Shown: in pieces, positions 1-8,056 of the stretch
Layout of the letters: the number at the start of each line of letters is the position of its first letter
Position numbering within the stretch: the first letter of the stretch is position 1
Source: JAGWAJ01 sp026707615
Lineage (GTDB): Bacteria; Acidobacteriota; Vicinamibacteria; Vicinamibacterales; UBA8438
DNA length: 64,000 nt
NCBI GenBank assembly: GCA_965207595.1
Contig: CBDBMW010000012.1
Span: forward strand, 1,674,001 to 1,738,000
Direction of reading: 5' to 3'
Position numbers and translations under genes: made by a program
Notes under the pieces: generated by a model
The model's database searches: none
Told to the model about the DNA's origin: nothing
The model's input: the letters and a program-made list of their open reading frames with translations, nothing else

Positions 1-216
1 GTTGGCCGCGGCGCGCCGGTAGACGGCGTCCGAGTACGGGTCGGTTCCGGGCGGCAGGTCGATCTCCGCCCGCGTCACGTGGAGAAAGCTCAGGGGGTTG
101 CCGGCCGCGCGCTCGCGCGCCCCCGCCGTGTCCACCACGTCGTAGGGCACGGAGGCGACGGCAGCGGCCGCCTCGGGAACGGGACGGAGAGCGCGAAACG
201 GGCGGATGGTTGCCAC
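1..216 (-). CDS. DUF1015 family protein, N-terminal fragment
   Basis: The first 72 codons of a minus-strand gene that runs off the left edge. Read from a GTG at 216, the peptide has the N-terminal pattern I know from DUF1015 proteins: ATIRPFRALRP, then VPYDVVDT, then NPLSFLHVTRAEIDLPPGTD. The family is widespread, often lies near serine/phosphoglycerate metabolism genes, and has no firmly established reaction. The start is inferred from the family pattern; no strong ribosome binding site is visible. The gene follows the M23 peptidase on the same strand with about 50 bp between them, so they may be co-transcribed. The family call is from memory of its N-terminus, and the rest of the protein is not in view. 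Confidence 0.75.
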   Translation of the reverse strand, partial: MATIRPFRALRPVPEAAAAVASVPYDVVDTAGARERAAGNPLSFLHVTRAEIDLPPGTDPYSDAVYRRAAAN

Positions 217-269
217 GAGCTGACGAGTCCGTCGGTGTGGGAGGTCGGATTCCGGATCGGCCCGGCCCG

Positions 270-1553
270 TCAGGCCCCGTCGCCGGAGGGCCCGGCGGGA
301 GGCAGCGCGACCCGCATTCGGTCGAGCGCCGCGTCCCGCACCTCTTCGAACTCCGAGCGATGCTCGTCGGGCACGGGGTCGCCCGGCGGCATGTTGCGGT
401 GCTCGAGAAGCGGATTGACGAAGGTGCCGTTCTTCCGGATGCGGTAGTCGAGATGCGGTCCGGTCGAGAGCCCGGTGGAACCGACGCGCCCGATGATCTG
501 ACCCTGCGTGACGCGTGCGCCCCGCCGGATGCCCGGCGCGAACGCCGACAGGTGCAGGTAGTACGTCTCGTAGCCGTTGGTGTGCCGCAGGCGCACCATG
601 TTGCCCGAGCCGCCGCTCCGGCCCGCCGAGACGACGCTGCCGTTGGCGACGGCGATGACCGGCGTGCCGGTCGGTGCCCCGTAGTCGACCCCGAGGTGCG
701 GCCGGTGTCCGCCCAGCACCGGATGCAGCCGCCGGTACGAGAACCGCGACGTGATCCGCGGCTCGAAGCGGAACGGGGAGCGGAGGAAGAGCCGCTTGAC
801 CGACCGCCCCTCGGCGTCGAAGTACTGCGCCTCGGTCTCGCCCGGCACGTGGAAGCGGAACGCGCGGATCTCCCGGCCGTCGTTGACGAACTCGGCCGCG
901 AGCACGTCGCCGTATCCGGAGAAGTGCTCCTCGCGGTAGACCTTCTCGAACAGCACGTCGAAGCGGTCGCCGCGACGGAGGTCGTTGTTGAAGTCGATCT
1001 CGCCGCTCAGAATCTCCGCCATCTGTATGGCGAGCAGCACGTTCTCGCCGCCGCCGTTGATGGCCGCGACCAGCGACGAGTGCGACGCGTCGATGGCGCC
1101 GCGGAGAGCCGCTTCCTCGCGGGTCTTGGGGTACGGAACGAGTTCCGCGCAGTACCCGGCGCACTCGGCGTTGCGGCCGGTGACGCGGAGGAAGGCATCC
1201 TCGTCGACGTGGTACTCGAAGCGCCGGAACGCGTCGTCGCTGCCGATCACGAATCGGTACTCGTTGCCGCTCCGGAGCCGGCGCGGATCGAAGACGGTGC
1301 GCACGGCGTCGACGAAGGTGCTCGCGGCGTTGCGGTCGAACTCGTGCGCCTCGAGGAGGTCCGCGAGCGTCGACCGGCGCGGCACGGTCTCCTCGACGAT
1401 GCGGTAGTCCGGCTCGAGGAAGATGTCGGTGGCGCCCGTGGCGTCCACCTCGACGGCCGCCGGGCGGGGTGCCGCCGGAACCGCCGTCCCGCATGTTGTC
1501 GCCAGGATCGCGGCGCCCGAGAGGACGAGGAGCCGCGCAAGCCGCGTGAGCAT
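270..1553 (-). CDS. M23 family peptidoglycan endopeptidase (MepM-like)
   Basis: A 427-residue secreted zinc metallopeptidase expected to cut peptidoglycan cross-links in the envelope. Residues 1-20 are a hydrophobic export signal ending ATTCG; Cys21 could be a lipobox cysteine, but the -1 residue is Thr, so lipidation is uncertain. Residues about 45-250 resemble the non-catalytic N-terminal part of MepM-type enzymes (LysM/OapA-like). The catalytic domain at about 275-385 carries H286-x3-D290 (HLGVD), H334 (YYLHLS) and H367 (GPHLDY), the M23 metal-site pattern. The reading frame stays open upstream to 1799, but that extension is translated repeat DNA. I therefore start at the ATG directly before the signal peptide. 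Confidence 0.9.
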   Translation of the reverse strand: MLTRLARLLVLSGAAILATTCGTAVPAAPRPAAVEVDATGATDIFLEPDYRIVEETVPRRSTLADLLEAHEFDRNAASTFVDAVRTVFDPRRLRSGNEYRFVIGSDDAFRRFEYHVDEDAFLRVTGRNAECAGYCAELVPYPKTREEAALRGAIDASHSSLVAAINGGGENVLLAIQMAEILSGEIDFNNDLRRGDRFDVLFEKVYREEHFSGYGDVLAAEFVNDGREIRAFRFHVPGETEAQYFDAEGRSVKRLFLRSPFRFEPRITSRFSYRRLHPVLGGHRPHLGVDYGAPTGTPVIAVANGSVVSAGRSGGSGNMVRLRHTNGYETYYLHLSAFAPGIRRGARVTQGQIIGRVGSTGLSTGPHLDYRIRKNGTFVNPLLEHRNMPPGDPVPDEHRSEFEEVRDAALDRMRVALPPAGPSGDGA

Positions 1554-1565
1554 CGGATTCGAGTC

Positions 1566-1878
1566 TAGGAGCTTGCGCCGCAGAAAGCAACGCAGTGCAG
1601 TTCCGCGGCGCAAGCTCCTGGGACGGTGGGGGCTGGGGCCGACCCGGAGCCTGCGACGGGTTGGCGGCGCTAGGAGCTTGCGCCGCAGAAAGCAACGCAG
1701 TGCAGTTCCGCGGCGCAAGCTGCTGGGACGGTGGGGCTGGGGCCGACCCGGAGCCTGCGACGGGTTGGCGGCGCTAGGAGCTTGCGCCGCAGAAAGCAAC
1801 GCAGTGCAGTTCCGCGGCGCAAGCTGCTGGGACGGTGGGGCTGGGGCCGACCCGGAGCCTGCGACGGGTTGGCGGCGC
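1566..1878. repeat. Three tandem copies of palindromic repeat family A
   Basis: Units at 1566-1670, 1671-1774 and 1775-1878 (105, 104, 104 bp) are almost identical and fill most of the 354-bp gap between bcp and the M23 gene. Each unit has two hairpins. In unit 1 the first has perfect 15-base arms, AGGAGCTTGCGCCGC at 1567-1581 and its complement at 1605-1619. The second has 9-base arms at 1638-1646 and 1657-1665 with one G-T pair. Units 2 and 3 have one mismatch in the first hairpin. The paired-hairpin plan is like bacterial REP/BIME elements. No transposase gene is nearby. Related copies lie at 14810, 24369 and 59990. Confidence 0.9.
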
Positions 1879-1907
1879 TGGCACGGCGCCCCGCCCGGCG
1901 CGGCCGG

Positions 1908-2393
1908 TCACGAGCCCGCCTCCCGCGCGGTCCGCAGGTCGGCCAGCCGCCTCGCCACGTGGTCGGCGTGCCCGGCCGCGCGCACCTTCTTCCAGTGGTG
2001 GGCCACCCGGCCTTCGGGATCGATCAGCACGGTCGAGCGGATGACGCCCACCGACTTCCGGCCGTAGAGCACCTTCTCGCCCCAGGCCCCGTAGCGTTCC
2101 ATCGTCTCGTGGGTCGGGTCCGAGAGCAGGGTGAGGTCGAGGGAGTGCTTCGCGATGAACTTCCGGTGGGCGGCGGTGCCGTCGGGACTGCAGCCCACGA
2201 CCACGGCGTCGAGGCCGCGGAAACGCTCGATGCCCGCCGTGAACTCGCAGGCCTCCTTCGTGCAACCCGGCGTGTCGTCGCGCGGATAGAAGTAGAGCAC
2301 CACCCACTGCCCCCGCAGGCTCTCCAGGCTCACCTTCTCGTCGTGCTGGTTCTCCAGGTCGAACGGGGGCGATGCCGCACCGACTTCGATCAT
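1908..2393 (-). CDS. bcp: Peroxiredoxin of the Bcp/PrxQ type
   Basis: A 161-residue thiol peroxidase that reduces hydrogen peroxide and organic peroxides in the cytoplasm. The peroxidatic cysteine is C44 in TPGCTKEACEF, and C49 five residues later is the resolving cysteine expected in PrxQ. The thioredoxin-fold strand VVLYFYPRDDTPGC precedes them. Length is normal for the family. A strong Shine-Dalgarno (GAGGAGG) lies upstream of the ATG, and the gene begins 12 bp after the FAD/SelD fusion gene on the same strand, so it is probably the third gene of that operon. The context suggests a link between redox defence and selenium metabolism, but this is inference from order only. Confidence 0.95.
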   Translation of the reverse strand: MIEVGAASPPFDLENQHDEKVSLESLRGQWVVLYFYPRDDTPGCTKEACEFTAGIERFRGLDAVVVGCSPDGTAAHRKFIAKHSLDLTLLSDPTHETMERYGAWGEKVLYGRKSVGVIRSTVLIDPEGRVAHHWKKVRAAGHADHVARRLADLRTAREAGS

Positions 2394-2405
2394 CGTTGGT
2401 CCTCC

Positions 2406-4703
2406 TCACTCCTGCTCCGGTTGGATTCGCGCGCGCGGCGAAACGTGGACGGGCGCCTCCCGCTCGCTGCGGGGCTCCACCTCGCCGACGATCGCGGCGC
2501 GGTCGTAGCCGAGCTCGCGCAGCTCCGTGAGGCACGCCCCGGCCGCCGGCCCCGGCACGCTCGCCAGCAGTCCGCCCGCCGTCTGCGGGTCGAAGACGAT
2601 CGGGAAGCGCGGATCGGACGCGGCCGACTCCACGTTGGCGACGGCGCGGCGCAGCCGCACGTTGTGCGGTTGCAGCGAGCTGAGCAGGCCCGCTGCCACC
2701 GTCTCGCGCGCGCCGTCGAGGATCGGGACCGCGTCGAGCGCGAGCCGTGCGTCGACCCCCGAGGCCCGGGTCATCTCGACGAGGTGGCCGAGGAGGCCGA
2801 ACCCCGTCACGTCGGTGCACGCCGTGGCCGCGTGGCGGCGCACCACGGCGGACGCCTCCCGGTTGGGCTGCAGCATCGTCCGGATGGCGCCGTCGATCCA
2901 CCGCGCCTTGGCCCGGCGGCGCATGTCGGCCGCGAACAGCGTCCCCGTGCCGACCGGCTTCGTCAGCAGGAGACGGTCTCCCGGGCGCATGCCGCCCTTG
3001 CGCAGGAGCGCCTCGCGCTCCGCGACCCCGCTGACCGAGAACCCCAGCGTCAGCTCGGCGCCCTCCGTGGTGTGCCCGCCGACGAGCGCCGCCCCGGCGG
3101 CGTTCAGCTCCGCCACCGCCCCCGCGAGCAGGTCGTCGAGCAGCGCCTCGGTCTTGGCCTCGGAGCCGTACGGCACCGTGACGATCGCCAGCGCGGACCG
3201 CGGCTCGGCCCCCATCGCATACAGGTCGCTCAGACAGTGATTGGCGGTGATCCGCCCGAACAGGTAGGGGTCGTCCACCAGGGCCCGGAAGGCGTCGACC
3301 GTCTGCACCACGACCTTGCCGGGCGGAACCTCCGCCACCGCCGCGTCGTCGGGCGCGTCGAGTCCGACGACCACGTCGTCGCGCCGCAGGGGGGCGAGGC
3401 GCGCCAGCACCCGGTCGAGAACGGTCGCGCCGACCTTCGACCCGCACCCCCCGCAGCGCATGGCGGCAACGGAGAGCTCGCGCACCACTTCCGGCGGGGC
3501 CAGGCGCCTGAGGTCGGCGTCGCCCGCCGGCCGCGCGTCGGTCATCTCCGGCAGCTGGTTGAAACGGCGCATGAAGCGCCGGTCGATCCAGTCCTTCCAG
3601 CGCCAGACCCACGCGCCCTCGAGCGACCAGCGCCCGCGCGACGCCACGGCGTAGCGGTCCCCCGTGCTGATCAGGCTCAGGAAACGGCGCTGGGGGTGGA
3701 AGGGCCGCGCCGCCTCTCCCCGCAGGGCGCGGCGGAGGTTGGCCTCCAGCGGCGGGCCCTGGCGGACCGCGAACACGCCCGCCTTCTCGCGCGGGTACCC
3801 GGTCACCGCGGCGATGTCGCCGGCCGCGAACACCCCGGGATGCGAGGGCGCCTCCAGCGTCGGCGCGACCCGGATGCAACCCAGCTCGTCGACCTCGAGC
3901 CCCGACTCGCGCGGCCAGGGCGGGGCGGCCGCCGCGGTGGCCCACAGCACCTCGTCGACCTCGACCGCGCGGCCCCCCTCGACCACGACGCGGCCCGCCT
4001 CGACCCGCACCACCCGGCGCCCGAGGTGGACGTGGACGCCCCGCTCCCGGAGGACCCGGGCGAAGCGGGCGCGCGCGCTCGGGTTGTGGGTCGGCAGCGC
4101 CTGCCCCCCGGCGCCGAAGAGATGGAACGCGGGCTCCGGAAAGCGGTCGCCGGCGGCGGCCAGGCGGCCCAGGGCGTGCTGGATGGCGAGGGTCAGCTCG
4201 ACCCCGGCCGCGCCCGCCCCCACGACGGCGAGCCGCAGCCGGTCGGGGCTCGCGCGCACCCGTTCCCGGAGCCGCTCCCAGCGCGCCACCAGCGAGCCGA
4301 TCGGCTTGACGGGGACCGCGTGCTCCCGGGCGCCGGGGACGTCGAGGGCCGGGGTGATGCCGACGTCGATGGACACGACGTCGTAGGGGACGGGCGGCCG
4401 GTCGCGGCACAGGACGCGGCGCCGCGCGAGATCGAGACCGGTGGCCGTGTCGTGAAACAGCCGGGCGCCGGCGAAGCGCGCGAGCGGGCCGAGGTCGATG
4501 TGGGCTTCGTCGAAGTCGTAGTGGCCCGCGATCAGGCCCGGCAGCATGCCGGAGTACGGGGCGTGCAGGTCGCGGGCGACGAGCGTGAGCCGCACCCCGC
4601 GCATGGGGCGCATGCCGAAGCGGCGCAGCACGATGGCGTGGCTGTGGCCGCCTCCGACCAGGACCAGGTCCTTCAGGACCGGCGTGCCGGAGGTGCCGGT
4701 CAT
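2406..4703 (-). CDS. selD: FAD-dependent oxidoreductase fused to selenide, water dikinase
   Basis: A 765-residue two-domain protein. Residues 1-380 are a pyridine-nucleotide-disulfide oxidoreductase/NADH dehydrogenase-like flavoprotein: FAD motif LVLVGGGHSH (13-22), NAD-binding VVGAGAAGVEL (160-170) and FAD-contact motif GVFAAGDIA (290-298). Residues 405-755 are SelD, which makes selenophosphate from selenide and ATP. By alignment with E. coli SelD, C420 and K423 in RCGGCGSK take the roles of C17 and K20; VVGLDAPDDAAV and VGGHTTEGAEL are nucleotide-binding segments. C420 is encoded as cysteine, not selenocysteine. The ATG overlaps the aminotransferase stop (ATGA). The fusion is known in other bacteria; the flavoprotein may feed or protect reduced selenium. 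No selA, selB or selenouridine gene is in the window. Confidence 0.93.
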   Translation of the reverse strand: MTGTSGTPVLKDLVLVGGGHSHAIVLRRFGMRPMRGVRLTLVARDLHAPYSGMLPGLIAGHYDFDEAHIDLGPLARFAGARLFHDTATGLDLARRRVLCRDRPPVPYDVVSIDVGITPALDVPGAREHAVPVKPIGSLVARWERLRERVRASPDRLRLAVVGAGAAGVELTLAIQHALGRLAAAGDRFPEPAFHLFGAGGQALPTHNPSARARFARVLRERGVHVHLGRRVVRVEAGRVVVEGGRAVEVDEVLWATAAAAPPWPRESGLEVDELGCIRVAPTLEAPSHPGVFAAGDIAAVTGYPREKAGVFAVRQGPPLEANLRRALRGEAARPFHPQRRFLSLISTGDRYAVASRGRWSLEGAWVWRWKDWIDRRFMRRFNQLPEMTDARPAGDADLRRLAPPEVVRELSVAAMRCGGCGSKVGATVLDRVLARLAPLRRDDVVVGLDAPDDAAVAEVPPGKVVVQTVDAFRALVDDPYLFGRITANHCLSDLYAMGAEPRSALAIVTVPYGSEAKTEALLDDLLAGAVAELNAAGAALVGGHTTEGAELTLGFSVSGVAEREALLRKGGMRPGDRLLLTKPVGTGTLFAADMRRRAKARWIDGAIRTMLQPNREASAVVRRHAATACTDVTGFGLLGHLVEMTRASGVDARLALDAVPILDGARETVAAGLLSSLQPHNVRLRRAVANVESAASDPRFPIVFDPQTAGGLLASVPGPAAGACLTELRELGYDRAAIVGEVEPRSEREAPVHVSPRARIQPEQE

Positions 4704-5905
4704 GCCGTGGCGCCGGCCGCGCGCGCCAGCACGCGGGCCACGCCGGGCTCGAAGCGGCGCGGCTCCGGCAGCAGGCTGAGCACTACGAACGCCTCGTGCG
4801 GGAAGTCGTACAGGTAGCCCGGATGCACGACGATGCGATCGTGCTCCAGCAGCTCGAGGACGAGAGTCTCCTCGGATCGCGTGGCCGGCACCTGCACCAC
4901 AGCGTACCATCCCCCGCCGGCGCGGAGCAGCGTGTGGACCGGCTGCTCCGCCACCTGTCGGCCGAGCGCCGCCCGGTTGCGGCGGACGCGCGCGGCGATG
5001 CTCCGCGCCACCGCGTCGCCGTCCTCCAGCAGCCGCCCTGCCGCGAGCTGCACCGGCGAGGCGACCGACAGGTAGGCGTCGCTCACGAAATCGAGCGCCC
5101 GGAGCGCGCGCGCGACGCCGCGGCGGGGGCCGTCGACCACGATCCAGGCGAGCTTGAGCTGCGGCAGCCCGACCTCCTTCGAGAGCCCCCCGAGACCGAA
5201 CGTCAACACCCCGTCCATACGGCCGACCATGCTTCGACCCGCCGGCGGGGCCGGCGCCGGCGGCGGGCCACCCTCCTCGGCGCCCCACCGATAACGCAGG
5301 AACACCTCGTCGGCAATCAGCGCCAGGTTATGCCTCCGGCACACGTCGCGGACCAGCGCGCCGTCCGCCGGCGAGAGGAACGAGCCGGTGGGATTGTTCG
5401 GGTTGACGACGACGAGGGCGCGGGTGCGGGGCGTCACCTGCCGCTCGAGGGCGTCGCCGTCGATCTCCCAGTCGCCGTGGTAGACCAGGGAATACGGCCG
5501 CGGCGTGAGGCCGTCGAGCCTCGCCAGGTGGTCGAGCAGCGGATACCCGGGCCGGGGCACGAGCACCTCGTCGCCGGGGTCGCAGAGAAGCGTGAACAGG
5601 CGCGAGTAGGCCTCCGAGGTCCCGGCCGCCAGCGCCACGCGCGACGGGTCGACCCGCACTCCCCGGCCGTCCAGGTGGCGGGCCACCGCCTCCCGGGCCG
5701 CGGCCAGCCCCCGCGGCTGCGGATCGTAGACGAGACCGGATTCGTCCGCGAGCGCGTTCAGGATGCCGGGCGGATAGTCCAGGCCGACGCGCGTGGGATT
5801 CGACTCGGTCAGATCGACGACGGCGCCCGGGCGTGCGCGCAGCCGGGCCAGCGTGCGCGACATGCGGTTCGGCCGCCAGCGCGCCGGGACTCGTGCCGAC
5901 AGCAT
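4700..5905 (-). CDS. PLP-dependent aminotransferase, class I/II
   Basis: A 401-residue fold-type I aminotransferase. The co-substrate-binding sequence VVNPNNPTGSF is at about 166-176, the LIADEVF segment at 196-202, and the Schiff-base lysine is K243 in GLSKEVGLPQLK. The substrate cannot be told from sequence; the layout resembles aspartate/alanine-type enzymes or the Cys-S-conjugate lyase-like branch. An internal ATG at codon 15 (MSRTLARL) is an alternative start that agrees better with related proteins. The stop overlaps the start of the FAD/SelD gene by four bases, so translation is coupled, which places this enzyme in the selenium/peroxiredoxin operon. A functional link to selenium, for example release of selenide from a seleno-amino acid, is speculation. 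Confidence 0.85.
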   Translation of the reverse strand: MLSARVPARWRPNRMSRTLARLRARPGAVVDLTESNPTRVGLDYPPGILNALADESGLVYDPQPRGLAAAREAVARHLDGRGVRVDPSRVALAAGTSEAYSRLFTLLCDPGDEVLVPRPGYPLLDHLARLDGLTPRPYSLVYHGDWEIDGDALERQVTPRTRALVVVNPNNPTGSFLSPADGALVRDVCRRHNLALIADEVFLRYRWGAEEGGPPPAPAPPAGRSMVGRMDGVLTFGLGGLSKEVGLPQLKLAWIVVDGPRRGVARALRALDFVSDAYLSVASPVQLAAGRLLEDGDAVARSIAARVRRNRAALGRQVAEQPVHTLLRAGGGWYAVVQVPATRSEETLVLELLEHDRIVVHPGYLYDFPHEAFVVLSLLPEPRRFEPGVARVLARAAGATA

Positions 5906-6055
5906 CCCGCGAAGAGCATACCGGCGCCCGCCCGGCGCACGGGCGGAGGCTCCTCGACCACCTGACGGAACCCGACGGCGGGCTCCTCAGGGCGGCCCGC
6001 GGCGGACGGGAGCGGGTCCCGGGGCCGCGCCTCCCCCCGTTCGGGCGCCTCAGTC

Positions 6056-6084
6056 TTGGCGTTTGGCGGCGGGTGCGATAGATT
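6056..6084 (+). promoter_or_regulatory. Predicted sigma-70 type promoter for the radical SAM gene
   Basis: TTGGCG at 6056-6061 and TAGATT at 6079-6084 are separated by 17 bases. They lie 54 bp before the radical SAM start, in the divergent gap after the aminotransferase. The match is fair rather than perfect, but the short AT-richer patch stands out against the background. Confidence 0.45.
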
Positions 6085-6137
6085 CTGGAGATTCCGGCTC
6101 GCACGGGCGCTTACAAGTCTGCGGAGGCGGACGACTC

Positions 6138-7895
6138 ATGAGTCGTGGCAAACGCATCGTTCTGACGGCTCCGTTCACGGAGATGATCGATCACGCGGGG
6201 TACTTCATCCAGATGGGCATGGCGTCCATCCCCATCTGGATGGAGTGGGTGATGGACCGGAAGTACCCCGAGTGGCGCAACGTCAAGCGGTTCGAGGACG
6301 GGTCGGCCCAGGCCGCCCCGGCCGGACTGCGCGTTCTCGAGCGGGTGATGGCGCAGGAGTTCGGGGCCGACGAGGTCGTGGTCTGCTACCCGGACGACAT
6401 CGACGACTTCATCGGTCCCGAGACGAAGATCGTCGCCCTGTCGACCCACAACCCGCTCGGCGTGACCTTCGCGGCGGGCGTCTACACTTCCATCTTCGGG
6501 AGCTCGCGCGAGCCGATCAACTCGCACTACGCGAAGCTGCTCTTCGATCGGATCCAGGCGAACCCGCACCGCGGCGGGTTCCGGGTGCTGCTCGGCGGCT
6601 CCGGGGCGTGGCAGATCGCGCAGACCAACTCGTACGAACGCCTCGGGATCGACTGCGTGATCGACGGCCGCAGCGAGTCGGCGGAGACGATCGCCCTCTT
6701 CCACAAGGCCCTCGACGGCGGCGACCTGCCGCAGCACGTGGAGGTCTCCCATCCGACGGACGGGCTCTCTCTGCTCTTCCCGGAGAAGCCGACGACGTTC
6801 GGGGTGGTCGAGATGACGACCGGCTGCGGGCGCCGCTGCCAGTTCTGCGTGCCCGACCTCAACCCGCAGATCGATCTCCCGAGGCAGGGCATCCTGGAGG
6901 CGGTCCGGGCCAACGTCGCCAACGGCAACCGGCAGATCTCGCTGGCGACGGAGGACATGTTCATCTGGGGGCAGGTCCGGACCGACACGCCGTTCTTCTT
7001 CCCCAACCGGGAAGCCCTCGTCGACCTCTACCGCGACGTGGTGGAGACGCCGGGCGTCGAGCAGCACGTCCTGAGCCACTCGACCATGGCCCCGGCCGTC
7101 GTCGACCCCGTGCTCATCGAGCAGCTCACCGACGTCCTGCTGCCGAAGAGCCCCATCCACCTCAAGCGACTCAGCTCGCACCCGGAAGGCAAGGCGCTCG
7201 TGCCGCTCATCGGCCTCGAGACCGGCTCGGTCCGCATGGCCAAGCAGGTGATGCCGAGCAAGGGCGTGCCCTTCCACATCGACGACTGGCAGAGCGTCGT
7301 GATTCGCGGTCTGGAGATCCTGAACGCCAACAACTGGTTCCCGATGCTGACCCTGATGGTCGGCAACCCCGGCGAGACCGACGAGGACGTCAAGGCCACG
7401 CTCGACCTGATCTACGAGATGGAGCGCCGCGGGCTCTTCGGTTTCCTCGTCCCCTCCGTGTTCACACCGCTCGAGGGGACCCGGATGGAGCACGACACCG
7501 GCGTCACCGAGACCCGGAACCTGTCGCGCCTGCAGTGGCAGCTCATCATGCGCTGCTGGAAGATGAACATGCGGCCGGGGCTCTACAGCTGGTGGGGCCC
7601 CCTCTCGTTCAAGATCGGCGGGGTCGCCCTCTGGGCGACGCGGCTGCGCAAGACGAACGGGCCGCACTTCACCTGGCCGATGATGATGTTCTGCAGCGCC
7701 CTCCCCGAGAACATGCTGTACGCGACGGGAAGGCTGTACAAGGGGCAACCGATTCGCGTGAAGTCGCGCGCCGAGCTCCTCGCCTCGATCAAGCCGGGCT
7801 ACTGGAAGTACCTGCGCGAGGACGCGGGCGACGTCCCGCGGGCGCCGTCGGCGCCGGCGGCTCCGCCCGTCGAGCGGGAGCTCGTGACGGCGTAG
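6138..7895 (+). CDS. Cobalamin-type radical SAM enzyme of unknown substrate
   Basis: A 585-residue protein. The cluster motif CGRRCQFC (C230, C234, C237) marks the radical SAM core at about 220-460. Residues 75-215 have the length and position of a B12-binding Rossmann domain, with LSTHNPLGV in place of the usual DxHxxG motif, so cobalamin binding is not certain. The region after residue 460 (WGPLSFKIGG, PMMMFCSALPEN) is not a domain I know. Such enzymes methylate or couple unreactive carbons in lipids, pigments or natural products. The gene is single, behind its own promoter, with no obvious biosynthetic partner. The start is the ATG preceding MSRGKRIVLTAPF; the frame is open further upstream without homology-like sequence. 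Confidence 0.8.
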   Translation: MSRGKRIVLTAPFTEMIDHAGYFIQMGMASIPIWMEWVMDRKYPEWRNVKRFEDGSAQAAPAGLRVLERVMAQEFGADEVVVCYPDDIDDFIGPETKIVALSTHNPLGVTFAAGVYTSIFGSSREPINSHYAKLLFDRIQANPHRGGFRVLLGGSGAWQIAQTNSYERLGIDCVIDGRSESAETIALFHKALDGGDLPQHVEVSHPTDGLSLLFPEKPTTFGVVEMTTGCGRRCQFCVPDLNPQIDLPRQGILEAVRANVANGNRQISLATEDMFIWGQVRTDTPFFFPNREALVDLYRDVVETPGVEQHVLSHSTMAPAVVDPVLIEQLTDVLLPKSPIHLKRLSSHPEGKALVPLIGLETGSVRMAKQVMPSKGVPFHIDDWQSVVIRGLEILNANNWFPMLTLMVGNPGETDEDVKATLDLIYEMERRGLFGFLVPSVFTPLEGTRMEHDTGVTETRNLSRLQWQLIMRCWKMNMRPGLYSWWGPLSFKIGGVALWATRLRKTNGPHFTWPMMMFCSALPENMLYATGRLYKGQPIRVKSRAELLASIKPGYWKYLREDAGDVPRAPSAPAAPPVERELVTA

Positions 7896-8002
7896 AGTCG
7901 CGCCGCCGAAGGTGTCATCGCCGAAGAGGTGCCATGCGGGAGGGCTCGTATCGGCGCAGGCGGCGCCGCATCGCCGGTCGGCCCATTGTCGCCGCTCGAC
8001 AC

Positions 8003-8031
8003 CCAGACTCCCAACGCGCGCCTGAAGGCGC
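8003..8031. repeat. Fragment of repeat family B
   Basis: The sequence CAGACTCCCAACGCGC followed by a degenerate GCGCC-type palindrome matches the end of the family B element at 60039-60110. It lies just upstream of the S9 peptidase start chosen here. This is one reason to reject the earlier ATG at 7934, whose extension would be translated repeat DNA. Confidence 0.55.
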
Positions 8032-8056
8032 TGGTCCAACCGAGAATCGAGGGCGG

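Noticed and set aside
1554..1799. An N-terminal extension of the M23 peptidase to position 1799.
   Set aside because: The extra 82 codons are a translation of two repeat units (RRGTALRCFLRRKLL twice), and a proper export signal starts at 1553.
7934..8056. The earlier ATG with a good Shine-Dalgarno for the S9 peptidase.
   Set aside because: It would place 41 basic residues, partly repeat-encoded, before the signal peptide. Kept as an alternative only, as the ribosome binding site is better than that of the GTG.
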